From Verrucomicrobiaceae bacterium (lineage in GTDB: Bacteria > Verrucomicrobiota > Verrucomicrobiia > Verrucomicrobiales > Akkermansiaceae), in assembly GCA_027486655.1 (NCBI GenBank), contig JAIXOR010000051.1, positions 124,001 through 188,000 on the forward strand: DNA of 64,000 nt, written 5' to 3'. Shown here piece by piece: positions 34,665-43,350 of this stretch. Every line of letters begins with the position of its first letter. The first letter of the stretch is position 1. A model generated the notes under the pieces. The model searched no databases. It worked only from the letters and a program-made list of their open reading frames with translations, and was not told the DNA's origin. The translations under genes were made by a program, and so were the position numbers.

Positions 34665-36047
34665 TCAACGCCCGCGCCGCTCCCGAATCGGACGGCGGCC
34701 TTTCTCAACGGTTTTGCGGTTCCCGGATGCTGTCTCCCGCTCTTTCCGGATCCGCTCCAGCAGGGCGGAGGCGGGTTCGTCGGTGGGGTCTTGGGGGACG
34801 AGCTGGCCGGTGAAGGCCTTTTTCAGGATGGACTGGCGCAGGGCGGCGCTGCGCTTCAAGGCGGCGTCGAGCTCACGCTCGTTCTGCTCGATCACCGTGA
34901 ACTGCTCGTCGAGGAGGCGGACAATTTCGCGTTGCTCGGGGAGGGAGCAGAGGGGGACGGGCAGACGCTGCACTTTCGAAACACTCAGGGTGTGCAGGCC
35001 GGAGGTGGATGCCGCCTGCTTTTCGATCAGCTCACGGCCATGTGGTGACAGGAGGAACATCAACACAAAGCCAGGATCTGCGATCTCGTTGCAACGAGCC
35101 CGAATCAAATGGTTCTGGTGGCCGCAGTCCGGGATCGAACCATCCCACATGGCGACACGACCAATTTGGTCGAGGCTGCCATTGCCTTCGACGATCAGCA
35201 GATCGCCTTTAGCGAGCCTGACCTTCTTCGCTTCCTCGGGTGTCACGCCGATGTCCTTGATTTCGTCGAGCCGAAGCTCGTTCGCGTAGACGTTGGCGAC
35301 GCGGAGATAAGGGATACGCGTTGGAAAAATCTCGCGCTTTGAGTTCTTCGTGAGGCCGCCGGTGACGGCTGCGATGTCGTGGAGCGTAAGCCAGGACCAG
35401 TTTTCAACTAGATCGGCGTGTCGTTTGCGCCATGGGGCGGTGAGCTTGCCCTCGAAGGCTTGTTTGAGGAGGGACTGGCGATAGACGCCGAGTTGCCGCC
35501 GCGCCCGCCGCAGACTCTCCTCCCCGGCGTCGAGTTCGGAGAAGAGCTCTTCGATCTTCGAAACTATCCGCTTCTGCTCGGCGAGGGGCGGGAGGGGGAG
35601 ACGTAGGGCTGCCAGTTTCGTGCCGTTCACATTTGGCTGTCCTATGCCACTGGAACTGTCGCTGATCTGACGCCAGTAATCGCCCGATTGAAAAAAGTAG
35701 TAGGTGAATTGAGGTGCCAAAGCGGCTGTGAGCCGAACACGTATGAGGTAAGATGCGAAAACGCTTTTCGGGATCTCACCTCTGATCAAAAAACTCTTAC
35801 CGACAGTCGCGCCTGTTCGGGCAAATACGAGATCATCTGTGATCAGGCCATATTTGGCGATGTCTCGATGATCTATGCTGCAATAAGGCACGGTAGACCA
35901 ATCAACACCTCCATCTTGAATGTCAGTGATCCGCAGAAAATGCGGTCCTATGTTTTCGCTGCTCGATTTCGCCGTATGACCATACTGGATGGAATCTGCG
36001 ACCTGTCCGAGTTCGGTTTCAATCCAACTGCTCGGAATGCCACTCAC
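34665..36047 (-). CDS. hsdS: type I restriction-modification specificity subunit
   Basis: HsdS recognises the bipartite target. The 460-residue product has two target-recognition domains, each followed by a conserved helix: LAEQKRIVSKIEELFSELD after the first and LPEQREIVRLLDEQF after the second. I chose GTG at 36047 (VSGIPSSWIETELG) because GGGGAGG lies 7 nt upstream, an unusually clear ribosome binding site here. The first recognition domain (about 35640-36000) is near 49% GC against about 65% nearby, suggesting domain exchange with foreign DNA. A tandem repeat block lies immediately upstream. Confidence 0.94.
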   Translation of the reverse strand: MSGIPSSWIETELGQVADSIQYGHTAKSSSENIGPHFLRITDIQDGGVDWSTVPYCSIDHRDIAKYGLITDDLVFARTGATVGKSFLIRGEIPKSVFASYLIRVRLTAALAPQFTYYFFQSGDYWRQISDSSSGIGQPNVNGTKLAALRLPLPPLAEQKRIVSKIEELFSELDAGEESLRRARRQLGVYRQSLLKQAFEGKLTAPWRKRHADLVENWSWLTLHDIAAVTGGLTKNSKREIFPTRIPYLRVANVYANELRLDEIKDIGVTPEEAKKVRLAKGDLLIVEGNGSLDQIGRVAMWDGSIPDCGHQNHLIRARCNEIADPGFVLMFLLSPHGRELIEKQAASTSGLHTLSVSKVQRLPVPLCSLPEQREIVRLLDEQFTVIEQNERELDAALKRSAALRQSILKKAFTGQLVPQDPTDEPASALLERIRKERETASGNRKTVEKGRRPIRERRGR

Positions 36048-36067
36048 GCCGCCACCTCCCCAACAAG

Positions 36068-36400
36068 TTCCTGAATCCGCGCGACAGCGCCCCATCCGTG
36101 CAATCTGTGCAATCCGTGGTTAAGAAATCTTCTGACCACAGAGTGCACGGAATACACTGAATGAAGAAGAGTTTTGGGTTCCCGAATCCGCGCGTCAGCG
36201 CCAACTCCGTGCATTCTGTGCATTCCGTGGTTAAAGAATCTTCTAACCACAGAGTGCACGGAATACACGGAATGAAGAAGAGTTTTGGGTTCCTGAATCC
36301 GCGCGGCAGCACCCACTCCGTGCATTCTGTGCATTCCGTGGTTAAGAAATCTTCGAACCATAGAGTGCACGGAATACACGGAATGAAGAGGAGTTTTCAT
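36068..36400. repeat. three tandem 111-bp units, each able to form a hairpin
   Basis: Units begin at 36068, 36179 and 36290 and differ by only a few bases. Each contains CCGTGCATTCTGTGCATTCC-like sequence, then GTGGTTA, about 10 nt, TAACCAC and GTGCACGGAATACACGGAAT, so it is an imperfect palindrome. Since 111 is a multiple of three, one minus frame reads through with peptides such as NHGMHRMHG. I do not consider that a gene. The block separates hsdS from the GxxExxY gene; there are no CRISPR-like unique spacers. Confidence 0.95.
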
Positions 36401-36401
36401 G

Positions 36402-36764
36402 TCAGTTGGAGACGCGTTTGATCTGGAGGCTGGCGTATTTGAAGTTGAGGAGCAGGGCGGTTTTGAGACCGGTGATGTTGAGGTAGCCGAGCATCTGGGC
36501 GAGGTGGCTGTCGTTGAAGCCGGTGACAACCTTGGTATCAACGATGACGAGGTCATTGACGATGAGGTCAGGAATCAGGGAGCCGATGTGCTGGCCGTCG
36601 TAACGGACGATGAATTCCCGCTGAACATCGCATTGCAGGCCCTGTTTGGTGAGTTCGATGACGAGGGCGCGTTCATAGAGCTTTTCATCAAGGCCTGGCT
36701 TGAGGGCGAAGAGCACCTTGTGGGCGGCGCCGATGATCTTTTCGGTGAGTTCGTTCAGGTCCAT
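36402..36764 (-). CDS. GxxExxY protein (PD-(D/E)XK nuclease-fold family)
   Basis: The 120-residue product matches the GxxExxY family: the signature lies in PGLDEKLYERAL, followed by DVQREFIVRYDGQHIG, IPDLIVNDLVIVDTK and QMLGYLNITG. The family belongs to the PD-(D/E)XK nuclease superfamily. The usual E-x-K, in motifs like VVELK, is here D-T-K, a change at a likely metal ligand. Cellular role is unknown. The gene is bracketed within 10 nt on one side and 2 nt on the other by copies of the same repeat, so gene and repeat may move as one unit. Confidence 0.9.
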   Translation of the reverse strand: MDLNELTEKIIGAAHKVLFALKPGLDEKLYERALVIELTKQGLQCDVQREFIVRYDGQHIGSLIPDLIVNDLVIVDTKVVTGFNDSHLAQMLGYLNITGLKTALLLNFKYASLQIKRVSN

Positions 36765-36772
36765 ATGAAAGA

Positions 36773-36813
36773 GTTTCTAACCACAGAGCGCACGGAATAC
36801 ACGGAATGAAGAG
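36773..36813. repeat. partial copy of the 111-bp repeat upstream of the GxxExxY gene
   Basis: TTTCTAACCACAGAGCGCAC followed by GGAATACACGGAATGAAGAG matches the second half of each 111-bp unit in the same orientation, with one or two changes. With the block at 36068-36400 it brackets the GxxExxY gene. Confidence 0.85.
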
Positions 36814-36834
36814 GAGAATTGGGTTTGGGAAAAG

Positions 36835-37257
36835 TCATGCGGAGAATTCCCAAGGGTTTTCGATTTCCACGCCACAGGCGGCGAAGTGGGTGGTGTTTCG
36901 AGTGGCCACGGTGAGTTGGTGGACTTTTGCGGTGGCGGCGATGAGGGAGTCCTCCACCGAGGTGCCGTGGGCAGCGCGGAAGTCGGCGGCGAGTTCGGCG
37001 ACGGAGCGGTCCACATCGAGAATTCGGAACCGCTGCGGTTGTGCGATGAGTTGGGCATACCATTGCCCCAGGATGGCCGCGAAAGGCTCGTCCTTGCGCT
37101 TCACCATGCGCATGCCGTAGCGGAGTTCATTCAGCGTGATGACGCTCAGCCAGACATCCCCGACATCCTGTTGCCAGAGCGCGAAGGCCGGATGCATGCG
37201 GCGGGCATCCCGGCGCAGTTCCGAGACGGCCACCGTATCGAGCAGGTAGCGCGTCAT
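36835..37257 (-). CDS. vapC: VapC-type PIN domain ribonuclease toxin
   Basis: The 140-residue product begins MTRYLLDTVAVSELRRD, with the first catalytic Asp in LLDT. SVITLNELRYG supplies the conserved Glu, SVEDSLIAATAKVH the third acidic residue, and TRNTTHF the late motif. PIN toxins of this family cut RNA, often tRNA. Its start overlaps the upstream vapB stop by 4 nt (ATGA), as expected for an antitoxin-first operon. The module sits between hsdR and the GxxExxY gene. Confidence 0.93.
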   Translation of the reverse strand: MTRYLLDTVAVSELRRDARRMHPAFALWQQDVGDVWLSVITLNELRYGMRMVKRKDEPFAAILGQWYAQLIAQPQRFRILDVDRSVAELAADFRAAHGTSVEDSLIAATAKVHQLTVATRNTTHFAACGVEIENPWEFSA

Positions 37258-37517
37258 GGGGCGTCAGGTTCGAAGCTGAACTCGCGGTGTTTGCTTTCGC
37301 TGCGATCCGGCAGGGGAAATTCCTTCTCATAAAACCAGTCCGGCGCGTCCGGCAGTCTCATGGCCTCGGCCAGGGTTTGCCGAGGCCTTGCCGCCCGCTG
37401 TTTCAGACGCTCTTCCAAGAGTTGCGCGACCAGTGCCGAGAGGGAGGTGTGTTCGTCGATGGCCAAGTGCCGGGCCTCGCGGACGGTTTCGTCGGGGAGT
37501 TTGAGGGTAACATTCAT
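37254..37517 (-). CDS. vapB: VapB-like ribbon-helix-helix antitoxin
   Basis: I start at ATG 37517 (MNVTLKLPDETVREARHLA), giving 87 residues. The N-terminus is a ribbon-helix-helix DNA-binding domain (VTLKLPDETVREAR, then TSLSALVAQLLEERL). The C-terminus (LPDAPDWFYEKEFPLPDR) looks like a toxin-binding tail. It should neutralise the adjacent VapC and repress the promoter. The frame is open upstream to 37691, but that stretch is made of inverted repeats and is unlikely to be coding. Confidence 0.88.
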   Translation of the reverse strand: MNVTLKLPDETVREARHLAIDEHTSLSALVAQLLEERLKQRAARPRQTLAEAMRLPDAPDWFYEKEFPLPDRSESKHREFSFEPDAP

Positions 37518-37584
37518 GGCTTTTGTGATTTCGTGCTGCACGATTGCACGGGAACACGGCTTGCTCAAGCTGGAAAGTGGGGCG

Positions 37585-37621
37585 TTTGTGGTGCATTCAG
37601 AGCCCGTTTGTACACCACAAA
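37585..37621. repeat. inverted repeat upstream of vapBC
   Basis: TTTGTGGTG (37585-37593) and CACCACAAA (37613-37621) are perfect 9-bp arms around 19 nt. It lies between hsdR and vapB, where VapBC autoregulation would be expected, but operator function is only a guess. Confidence 0.5.
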
Positions 37622-37655
37622 AGGCCTTGAGGCGCATTCGTGTCGGACAAAGGGC

Positions 37656-37692
37656 CTTGTCGTGTACGAAAGGCGGTTTTGTACACGACAAG
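37656..37692. repeat. perfect 12-bp inverted repeat after hsdR
   Basis: CTTGTCGTGTAC (37656-37667) and GTACACGACAAG (37681-37692) flank a 13-nt loop, 15 nt past the hsdR stop. There is no T-run, so it is not a standard terminator. It may be an operator or a mobile palindromic repeat. Confidence 0.6.
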
Positions 37693-37707
37693 CGAAGCTT
37701 CGGGGGA

Positions 37708-40497
37708 TCAGGCGACCAGCTCCCCGTTGAGTTCCTCGATCAGCGCGTCCATCTGATCGCCGAAGAGCTGGTGCATTTTGCCGAGGCCGCCTTGGGCGTC
37801 GAAGGGGGCGTAGTCGAGGTCGTCGCGTTCGAAGCGGAAAGAGGTCATGACGTGGTCGCGGATAAGCTGGAGGAAGGCGGTTTGGGTTTCGGTGAATTTC
37901 TTTTCGGTGGGGACACCGGCGTGTTTGGCCATGATCCAGGTTTGGAAGTTGCGGCGGACGGTTTCGGGGAAGGGCGTGAGCTTGCCATCGATGCCGCAGG
38001 CGCGGCGGATGAGGGCCATGAGGGCGGTCAGCTCGGTGAGCGGGGCGGCGTTTTCCGGCAGGGCGTCGAGGCGGGCGTAGGCTTCCCAGACGCGGAGCGG
38101 GGCGAGGCGCGGGGCGGCTTGCTTGAGTGCGGCGAGCACGTCCTTGATCTGGGCGAGGGTGACTTCCTGGCGGCGTTGTGGTTGCTGGTAGAAGAGGGTG
38201 AGGGCGTCGAGCCGGTCCTGATGCTCGCGGCAAAAGGTTTCGAAGTCGGCGACGAAGGCCTCCGAGCGTTCGCGGGCGTCGGCATCCCACTCGGCGCGGA
38301 CAAGGGTGTCCTGGGTATCGAGATCGATGGTCTGGAGATTGGCGGTGCAGGTCTCGACGATGAGCTTCACGGCGGCTCCGGTGAGGGGAGCGACGGCGGC
38401 GGCGACGAGTTGCTGCTGGGCTTTTTCGCGGGCGAAGTCGCCGGGTTCGCTGCCGGGCTGCTGGCCGGTGAGTTCGAGGGCTTTCTGCTCGATGGCCTCG
38501 CCGTCGATGGCGTGGAAGAGATTTCTAACAAGCGTGCTGATGGCGGTGCCGCCGAGTTTTTCCGCGACGGCATGTTTCTGCTCATCGGTGAGCATGCGCT
38601 CGATGCGGGCGAGGCGTCCGGCGAGGGAGGAAATGGTGTCGGCATCGGTGGCCCCCATGACAACTTCCATGGCGAGGTCCTTGAAAGGCACGGAGGGCTT
38701 GGTGATGGGCGGGCGGCTGGCGGTCTTGAGCGATTTGGTGACGCCGATGGCATCGACAATGACGTAGTGGGTCTTGGCGGTCTTGGCGGCGGGCGAGGCT
38801 TTGCGCAGCCCATCGTGGTCGAGCGTGCGGGTGCCGCGGCCTTTCATCTGCTCGAAGTAGCCGCGGGATTTCACGTCGCGCATGAAGAGCAGGCATTCAA
38901 GCGGTTTCACATCGGTGCCGGTGGCGATCATGTCCACGGTGACGGCGATGCGCGGGTGGTATTCGTTGCGGAACTGCTGGAGAACGGACTTGGGGTCTTC
39001 CTCGTTCTTGTAGGTGACCTTTTTGCAGAAGGCGGAGGATTCGCCGAACTCCTCGCGGACGATCTGGATGATGTCGTCGGCGTGGGAATCGGTCTTGGCG
39101 AAGATGAGGGTTTTGGGGACTTCGTATTCGCCATCGGAGCCGTTGCGGTCGGGGAAGATTTCCGGGAGCTTGTCGCGGAAGGTTTTCACGACCGTACGGA
39201 TCTGCGAGGGATTCACGATGTCGCGGTCGAGGGCGTTGTTGGAATAGGCTTCGTCCTCGTCCTGCTGTTCCCAGCGTTTGGCGCGGGTGAGTTTCTCGCG
39301 TTTCTCGACGAGGCCTTTGAGGACGGTGCCGCCGTTCTGGGTGACCTCGGTTTCGATCAGGTAGATCTCGCCCTGGACGTTCACGCCATCGGCCACGGCG
39401 TCCTCGTGGGTGTATTCGGAAACGACGTTCTGATTGAAGAAGGCATAGGTGCGGGCGTCCGGCGTGGCGGTGAGGCCGACGAGGAAGGCATCGAAGTAGT
39501 CGAGCACCTGCCGCCAGAGGTTGTAGATCGAGCGGTGGCATTCATCGATGATGATGAGGTCGAAGTGTTCGATGGGGACTTTTTCGTTGTAGGCGACGGG
39601 CAGCGGTTCCTTGCGGGATGAGCTGCGCTCGCCGGGGTTTTCGTCTTCGGCGGATTCGTCGAGCTCCTTGCCCTGGAGGATGGAATACATCCGCTGGATG
39701 GTGGAGATGCAGACCTCGGCGTCTTTCGGGACATGGGAGGAGGTGAGTCGCTGGACGGTGTAGAGCTCGGTGAACTTGCGGTTGTCGTCGGAGGGCTGGT
39801 AGGCGAGGAACTCCTGCTCGGCCTGCTCGCCGAGGTTGCGGGTGTCGACGAGGAAGAGGACGCGTTTCACCCGGGCGCGCTTGAGCAGGCGGTAGATCGA
39901 GGTGATGGCGGTGAAGGTTTTCCCGGAGCCGGTGGCCATCTGGACGAGGGCGCGGGGCTTGGCGAGCTTCAGGGATTTCTCGAGCTCGGTGATGGCGGTG
40001 ATCTGGCAATCGCGGAGATTCGCCGGGGCCAGGGATGGAAGATCGAGCAGCCGGGAGCGGAGGGATTTCTCCTGGGAGAGGAGTTCGCGGAGGGTTTCCG
40101 GGCGGTGGAAGGAGAAGACCTCGCGAGAGCGGGGCTTGGGGTCGCGCTGGTCGGTGAACCGGGTAAGAACCCCGGTGGCTTCGTAAAGGAATGGAAGAGG
40201 AACGCCGGTGTGTTGGACCCATTTCAGCTTCGCATCAGCGTAATCCTTGGTCTGGTCCTCGACGGTGGTGATGTTCTGGCCGAGGGTTTCCTTTTTCGTC
40301 TCGATCACGCCGACGGGTTTGCGGTCCACAAACAGGACATAGTCAGCGGGTCCGGAATCGGTGGTGTATTCGCGAACGGCCTGGCCAGCGCCCTCCAACG
40401 GGTGATACGAGTCCTTGTCCTGCACGGACCATCCAGAAGCACGAAGCTGCGAATCGATCTGATCGCGGGCGATTTGTTCCGGGTTTTGATTGCGCAT
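37708..40497 (-). CDS. hsdR: type I restriction endonuclease/translocase subunit
   Basis: HsdR cuts unmodified DNA after ATP-driven translocation. The 929-residue product starts at MRNQNPEQIARDQIDSQLR, with GGGAG 8 nt upstream as a ribosome binding site. The nuclease site is D52 with E66-x-K68 (VGVIETKKE). Walker A is MATGSGKTF (residues about 187-195), the DEAD-box variant is DECH (318-321), and later helicase motifs include TATPDA and QMKGRGTR. The C-terminal helical part would bind the methylase core. It is the first gene of the island in transcription order. Confidence 0.96.
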   Translation of the reverse strand: MRNQNPEQIARDQIDSQLRASGWSVQDKDSYHPLEGAGQAVREYTTDSGPADYVLFVDRKPVGVIETKKETLGQNITTVEDQTKDYADAKLKWVQHTGVPLPFLYEATGVLTRFTDQRDPKPRSREVFSFHRPETLRELLSQEKSLRSRLLDLPSLAPANLRDCQITAITELEKSLKLAKPRALVQMATGSGKTFTAITSIYRLLKRARVKRVLFLVDTRNLGEQAEQEFLAYQPSDDNRKFTELYTVQRLTSSHVPKDAEVCISTIQRMYSILQGKELDESAEDENPGERSSSRKEPLPVAYNEKVPIEHFDLIIIDECHRSIYNLWRQVLDYFDAFLVGLTATPDARTYAFFNQNVVSEYTHEDAVADGVNVQGEIYLIETEVTQNGGTVLKGLVEKREKLTRAKRWEQQDEDEAYSNNALDRDIVNPSQIRTVVKTFRDKLPEIFPDRNGSDGEYEVPKTLIFAKTDSHADDIIQIVREEFGESSAFCKKVTYKNEEDPKSVLQQFRNEYHPRIAVTVDMIATGTDVKPLECLLFMRDVKSRGYFEQMKGRGTRTLDHDGLRKASPAAKTAKTHYVIVDAIGVTKSLKTASRPPITKPSVPFKDLAMEVVMGATDADTISSLAGRLARIERMLTDEQKHAVAEKLGGTAISTLVRNLFHAIDGEAIEQKALELTGQQPGSEPGDFAREKAQQQLVAAAVAPLTGAAVKLIVETCTANLQTIDLDTQDTLVRAEWDADARERSEAFVADFETFCREHQDRLDALTLFYQQPQRRQEVTLAQIKDVLAALKQAAPRLAPLRVWEAYARLDALPENAAPLTELTALMALIRRACGIDGKLTPFPETVRRNFQTWIMAKHAGVPTEKKFTETQTAFLQLIRDHVMTSFRFERDDLDYAPFDAQGGLGKMHQLFGDQMDALIEELNGELVA

Positions 40498-40673
40498 GAC
40501 GAACTCCCGACGGCAAGTCGAACGAGGTTGAGTTATCATGACCAAACCGGATTCACAAGAACCGATCACCCGACTCACAGCAAAAGCGGATTGCCACTCT
40601 AACCACGGCTAGTGCCGGGGTAGAGGGTTAGGGAAACACCATGAATTCGAGGGAGCCTTGCCCGCCCAGGCCC

Positions 40674-41489
40674 TCAGGGGACGCGCGGGAACTTGGAGAA
40701 ATCCGGTTTGCGTTTCTCGACGAAGGCTTGTTTGCCCTCCTTGCCTTCCTCGCTCATGTAGTAGAGCAGGGTGGCATTGCCGGCGAGGTCGAGCAGGCCG
40801 ATCTGGCCGTCGCAATCGGCGTTGAGTGCGGACTTGAGACAACGCAGGGCGAGGGGTGAATGGACGAGCATCTCGCGGCACCACTTGAGGGTTTCGGTTT
40901 CGAGTTCGGCAAGCGGCACCACGGTGTTGACCAGGCCCATGTCGAGCGCCTGTTGCGCGTCATACTGGCGGCAGAGATACCAGATCTCGCGGGCCTTCTT
41001 CTGACCGACGATGCGGGCGAGATAACTGGAACCGAGACCCCCATCGAAGGAGCCCACCTTGGGACCGGTCTGGCCGAAGCGCGCGTTGTCCGCGGCGATG
41101 GTTAGATCGCAGACCACGTGGAGGACATGTCCACCGCCGATGGCATATCCGGCGACCATGGCGACGACGGGTTTCGGCAGCGAACGGATCTTTTTCTGGA
41201 GGTCCAGCACGTTGAGGCGCGGGATGCCGTCCTCGCCGATGTATCCGGCGTGGCCGCGGACCTTTTGATCGCCGCCGGAGCAGAACGCGAGATCGCCGGC
41301 CCCGGTGAGGATGATCACGCCCACCTGCGGATCCTCGTGGGCGAGGTCGAAGGCTTCCAGCAACTCCTTCACCGTCTTCGGGCGGAAGGCATTGCGCACT
41401 TCCGGGCGGTTGATGGTGATCTTGGCGATGCTGCCCTCATCCGTGGTTTCATAACGGATGTCCTCAAAAGTACGAACGGTGGTCCACAT
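40674..41489 (-). CDS. menB: 1,4-dihydroxy-2-naphthoyl-CoA synthase
   Basis: MenB closes the second ring of menaquinone by a Dieckmann-type reaction. The 271-residue product is a crotonase-fold protein with MenB-specific segments: [54 protein letters not shown] and [14 protein letters not shown] start at [11 protein letters not shown] (41489); earlier in-frame residues are unlike the family. No other men genes are nearby. The 176-nt gap on the hsdR side holds no recognisable feature beyond the hsdR ribosome binding site. Confidence 0.95.
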   Translation of the reverse strand: MWTTVRTFEDIRYETTDEGSIAKITINRPEVRNAFRPKTVKELLEAFDLAHEDPQVGVIILTGAGDLAFCSGGDQKVRGHAGYIGEDGIPRLNVLDLQKKIRSLPKPVVAMVAGYAIGGGHVLHVVCDLTIAADNARFGQTGPKVGSFDGGLGSSYLARIVGQKKAREIWYLCRQYDAQQALDMGLVNTVVPLAELETETLKWCREMLVHSPLALRCLKSALNADCDGQIGLLDLAGNATLLYYMSEEGKEGKQAFVEKRKPDFSKFPRVP

Positions 41490-41570
41490 GCGCGGGACTC
41501 TGGACGATCTCCCGCTGCCGGGCAACCCGGGATATGTTTCCAAAAGGTCGGAAACGCCACAGCTGCGATC

Positions 41571-42359
41571 TCAGGGCATGTCGTAGCGGTGATTGACCGT
41601 CTGGCTGCCGCCCTGGACCACGCATGAGCGGGCAATCGTGGCATCCAGCGCGATTGGAGCGCTGTTGCCATTGACGAAGATCTCACAGTCCGTGACCAGG
41701 TTCGCGGCGATGCCGGAGCCGGTGGTCTGCTGCACGGTGCAGTTGTGGACACGGCCTTCGGCAAAGGTCGGCCAGCTTCCAACCGAGATGCCGCTTTGTC
41801 CGTCGCGGACCATGCAGTTGCGGATGACGATCGAGGATTCCGGCCAGTAAAACACAATGCCGTGGCGGCAACCGATGACCTGCACGTCCTCGACCAACAC
41901 GTTGAATCCCTGCGTGGGCATGTTGAACCCACCCTCGATCCCGGCTTCGAAACCGCCGCCGGCGAGGTTGGCGGAGTCATTGTAGAAATTGCTTTTGATG
42001 CGCCCGTTGCGGACGATGACATTCTTGGAAAGGATGAAAATGCCGCGGTAGGGCCCCGCGGAGCCCGGGGCGGTGGCGGTGGTGGCGATGGTGAATCCGT
42101 TGAGGTCCAGCGTGACGTCGTCCGCCTCGATGCGGATGCCGTCGATGTCCGGCACGGTGATGTCTCCGGCGAGCACATAGTTTCCCGGCTGGGAGATGAC
42201 CCGAGTGGTGGTGCCCCCCGGGAGCACGACGCGAGGCTCGATCTGGGCCAGGGTCTTCATCACCGGCGCAGGCGGACCCGGAGGGGTGAGCGGACCCTGC
42301 GCGGCGGCGTGGACGGCGAGAGCGGCGGAGACCGCAATGGGGAGGAAGCGGGGATTCAT
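41571..42359 (-). CDS. secreted right-handed beta-helix protein
   Basis: The 262-residue product has a signal peptide (residues 1-20, ending AAAQG). A Pro-rich segment is followed by repeated strand-turn units such as GNYVLAGDITVP, IEADDVTLDLNGFTI, NVIVRNGRI, NVLVEDVQVIG and IVIRNCMVRDGQSG, typical of parallel beta-helix proteins. Such folds often bind or cut polysaccharides, but no catalytic residues are evident. It follows 8 nt after the next gene on the same strand, forming a pair. Confidence 0.82.
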   Translation of the reverse strand: MNPRFLPIAVSAALAVHAAAQGPLTPPGPPAPVMKTLAQIEPRVVLPGGTTTRVISQPGNYVLAGDITVPDIDGIRIEADDVTLDLNGFTIATTATAPGSAGPYRGIFILSKNVIVRNGRIKSNFYNDSANLAGGGFEAGIEGGFNMPTQGFNVLVEDVQVIGCRHGIVFYWPESSIVIRNCMVRDGQSGISVGSWPTFAEGRVHNCTVQQTTGSGIAANLVTDCEIFVNGNSAPIALDATIARSCVVQGGSQTVNHRYDMP

Positions 42360-42367
42360 GGCGGAAT

Positions 42368-43267
42368 TCAGGGTTGGAGGGGTTTGAGGGCGAGCACCCG
42401 GAAAAAGCGGCGGGGCCCGGTGGGGAACTTGATGAGCCGGGACGTCGTGGGCCCCGCATCCGCGACAAAGGTGCCCTCATCCGAGGGCGACCACGGCGGC
42501 AGCAGGTCATTCGAGGACTCGATCTGATAGAGCCGCGTCGGCCGGCTGGTGAAGGTCAGGAAAACCTTCGAATAGGCATCCAGATAGTCATGACTCACGA
42601 TGCGGAGGCGGTCCTGGGGATCGTTCGGATCGGTATCCGCCGTGGATTCGTCCAGATCGGAAACTCCGTCTCCATCGCTGTCGGTGGTGGCATCGGCGGT
42701 CTTGAGCGAGGAGAAATGCAGGTTCTCGTAGGCGTCCGGGATGCCGTCGCCATCGCTGTCCGGACGGCTGATGGAAGCGGTAACGAGCGAGGACTCCGGG
42801 GTTTCCAACTCGATCCAGCCGATGTTGGGAGCCCACACATGGCCGGTCAATCGCCCGGTGAGGCGGTCGAGCTTCGGGTTTCCATAGGTGGACTCGAAGA
42901 CGATCCAGCCGATGTTGGGCGACCAGGCGTGGCCGGTGAGCTGGCCGCCTTCCTCCAGGTTCACGCCGAAGTCCCCGGCGGAGGTGTTCGAGTAGCGGTG
43001 GCCGTTGTCCGGCGTGCCATCACCAAAGAGGACCCAACCGAAATTGGCGGCCCAGGCGTGACCTGATAGATAGGTTTCCGTGACGACCACGCCGTCCACG
43101 GGGCTCGGTCTCCAGTCGATCCATCCGGCATTGGCGGCATGGGAATACCGGGCGCCGGTGGAGATGGTGGACTGCGCGTGGAGCCACGGTGAAACAGCGA
43201 GCCCGCACCCTGAAAGGGCGCAGGCAGCACGGAAGAAAACCAACGAACGGAGCGGGAGGGGGTGCAT
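42368..43267 (-). CDS. secreted GHAW-NxGW repeat protein with calcium-binding motifs
   Basis: The 299-residue product has a signal sequence (residues about 1-31). Repeats follow: SHAANAGWIDW, GHAWAANFGWVLF, GHAWSPNIGWIVF and GHVWAPNIGWIEL. Two calcium loops of thrombospondin-3 type come next (DSDGDGIPDAYE and DSDGDGVSDLDE). The C-terminal module (FTSRPTRLYQIESSNDL to FFRVLAL) resembles repeats common at the ends of verrucomicrobial secreted proteins. It is probably extracellular and structural; the ligand is unknown. Confidence 0.8.
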   Translation of the reverse strand: MHPLPLRSLVFFRAACALSGCGLAVSPWLHAQSTISTGARYSHAANAGWIDWRPSPVDGVVVTETYLSGHAWAANFGWVLFGDGTPDNGHRYSNTSAGDFGVNLEEGGQLTGHAWSPNIGWIVFESTYGNPKLDRLTGRLTGHVWAPNIGWIELETPESSLVTASISRPDSDGDGIPDAYENLHFSSLKTADATTDSDGDGVSDLDESTADTDPNDPQDRLRIVSHDYLDAYSKVFLTFTSRPTRLYQIESSNDLLPPWSPSDEGTFVADAGPTTSRLIKFPTGPRRFFRVLALKPLQP

Positions 43268-43350
43268 GGGTATGCGTTCCGGACGATCCTAGATATGACG
43301 ATCGCCCACCTGCTGCCAAGCCCATAAATCACGGGCGCACCCGGGGAGAC

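Noticed and set aside
36019-36312. Minus-strand open frame through the 111-bp repeats
   Set aside because: It stays open only because the unit length is a multiple of three. The peptide is a direct translation of the repeat and overlaps the hsdS start.
36068-36400. Possible CRISPR array
   Set aside because: The units are contiguous 111-bp copies without unique spacers, and no cas genes are present.
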